5,537 nucleotides of DNA. Origin: JAFKKS01 sp039808325 (GTDB taxonomy: Bacteria; Pseudomonadota; Alphaproteobacteria; Rhizobiales; Xanthobacteraceae). Below are positions 5,402 to 5,537 of the stretch, in pieces (position 1 is the stretch's first letter; each line of letters starts with the position of its first letter). Position numbers and translations under genes: made by a program. Under the pieces are notes generated by a model. It was not told the DNA's origin, made no database searches, and saw nothing but the letters and a program-made list of their open reading frames with translations. The DNA lies in NCBI GenBank assembly GCA_039808325.1, contig JBDHSU010000191.1, positions 1-5,537 on the forward strand, given 5' to 3'.

Positions 5402-5537
5402 AGCTTGCCTCGGCCGGTCGATTGGTGCGCAGCACATACTGCGCGCAGATGTAGCCCCATGTCATGTTGGGGCCGATGGTCGTCCCGGCGCTGATCGCGC
5501 GGGTTCCGATCGGATTGGCCATCGCGGCGCCGGCGCA
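5400..5537 (-). CDS. C-terminal fragment of an FAD-dependent dehydrogenase/oxidoreductase
   Basis: On the minus strand the frame enters from the right edge and ends with TGA (5402-5400), giving the last 45 residues. It reads CAGAAMANPIGTR, then AGTTIGPNMTWGYI. This matches the C-terminal FAD-binding segment of the fumarate-reductase/3-ketosteroid-dehydrogenase flavoprotein family, where a pattern like (Y/C)AGN.MA...GGTIGP.(M/L)T(F/W)GYI closes the FAD site and is followed by a short helix. The substrate cannot be told from this tail. The gene converges on the permease with a 19-nt gap, so it belongs to another transcript. A catabolic role for the imported compound is possible but is only a neighbourhood guess. 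Confidence 0.75.
   Translation of the reverse strand, partial: CAGAAMANPIGTRAISAGTTIGPNMTWGYICAQYVLRTNRPAEAS

Overview
The window holds an almost complete ABC-type import operon of the polyamine/opine (PotABCD-like) family. The DNA is GC-rich, with strong G/C preference at third codon positions. The solute-binding proteins carry twin-arginine (Tat) signals, and a candidate promoter has a TTGAC-type -35 with a weak -10. Together these suggest an alphaproteobacterium, possibly Hyphomicrobiales (Bradyrhizobium-like). That assignment is an inference from style, not from a marker gene.

Layout, left to right. (1) Positions 1-77 are the last codons of an upstream plus-strand gene, too short to identify firmly. 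(2) Positions 78-225 form a 148-nt control region with a sigma70-like promoter candidate (139-167), a perfect 19-bp palindrome (190-208) and a Shine-Dalgarno (SD) sequence (215-220). (3) Two tandem genes of equal length (358 codons each, 226-1302 and 1375-2451) encode Tat-exported periplasmic solute-binding proteins that are about 78% identical by my hand count. They form a direct repeat that includes the ribosome-binding site. (4) The ATPase gene (2522-3589) follows a 70-nt gap. (5) A single fused permease gene (3590-5380) starts on the base after the ATPase stop codon and carries both a PotB-like and a PotC-like half. (6) From 5400 to the right edge, on the minus strand, is the C-terminus of an FAD-dependent dehydrogenase that converges on the operon.

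Working model: either binding protein captures a small, probably cationic solute in the periplasm and delivers it to one membrane complex, made of the fused two-domain permease plus an ATPase homodimer. The two binding proteins differ at positions that motif alignment places in the ligand pocket of E. coli PotD (Trp242/Asp268 against Tyr242/Asn268). They may therefore give one transporter two specificities. The substrate cannot be fixed from sequence alone.

The least ordinary part is the gap before the ATPase gene (2452-2521). A perfect 7-bp stem hides the ATPase SD behind an upstream copy of the anti-SD sequence. A possible 11-codon reading frame ending Arg-Arg-Arg-stop runs through that stem and terminates inside the SD. 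This looks like a candidate translational switch, but it is short and could be coincidence. Otherwise the window is a recognisable transporter operon; I see no CRISPR array, tRNA, rRNA, insertion sequence or phage gene.
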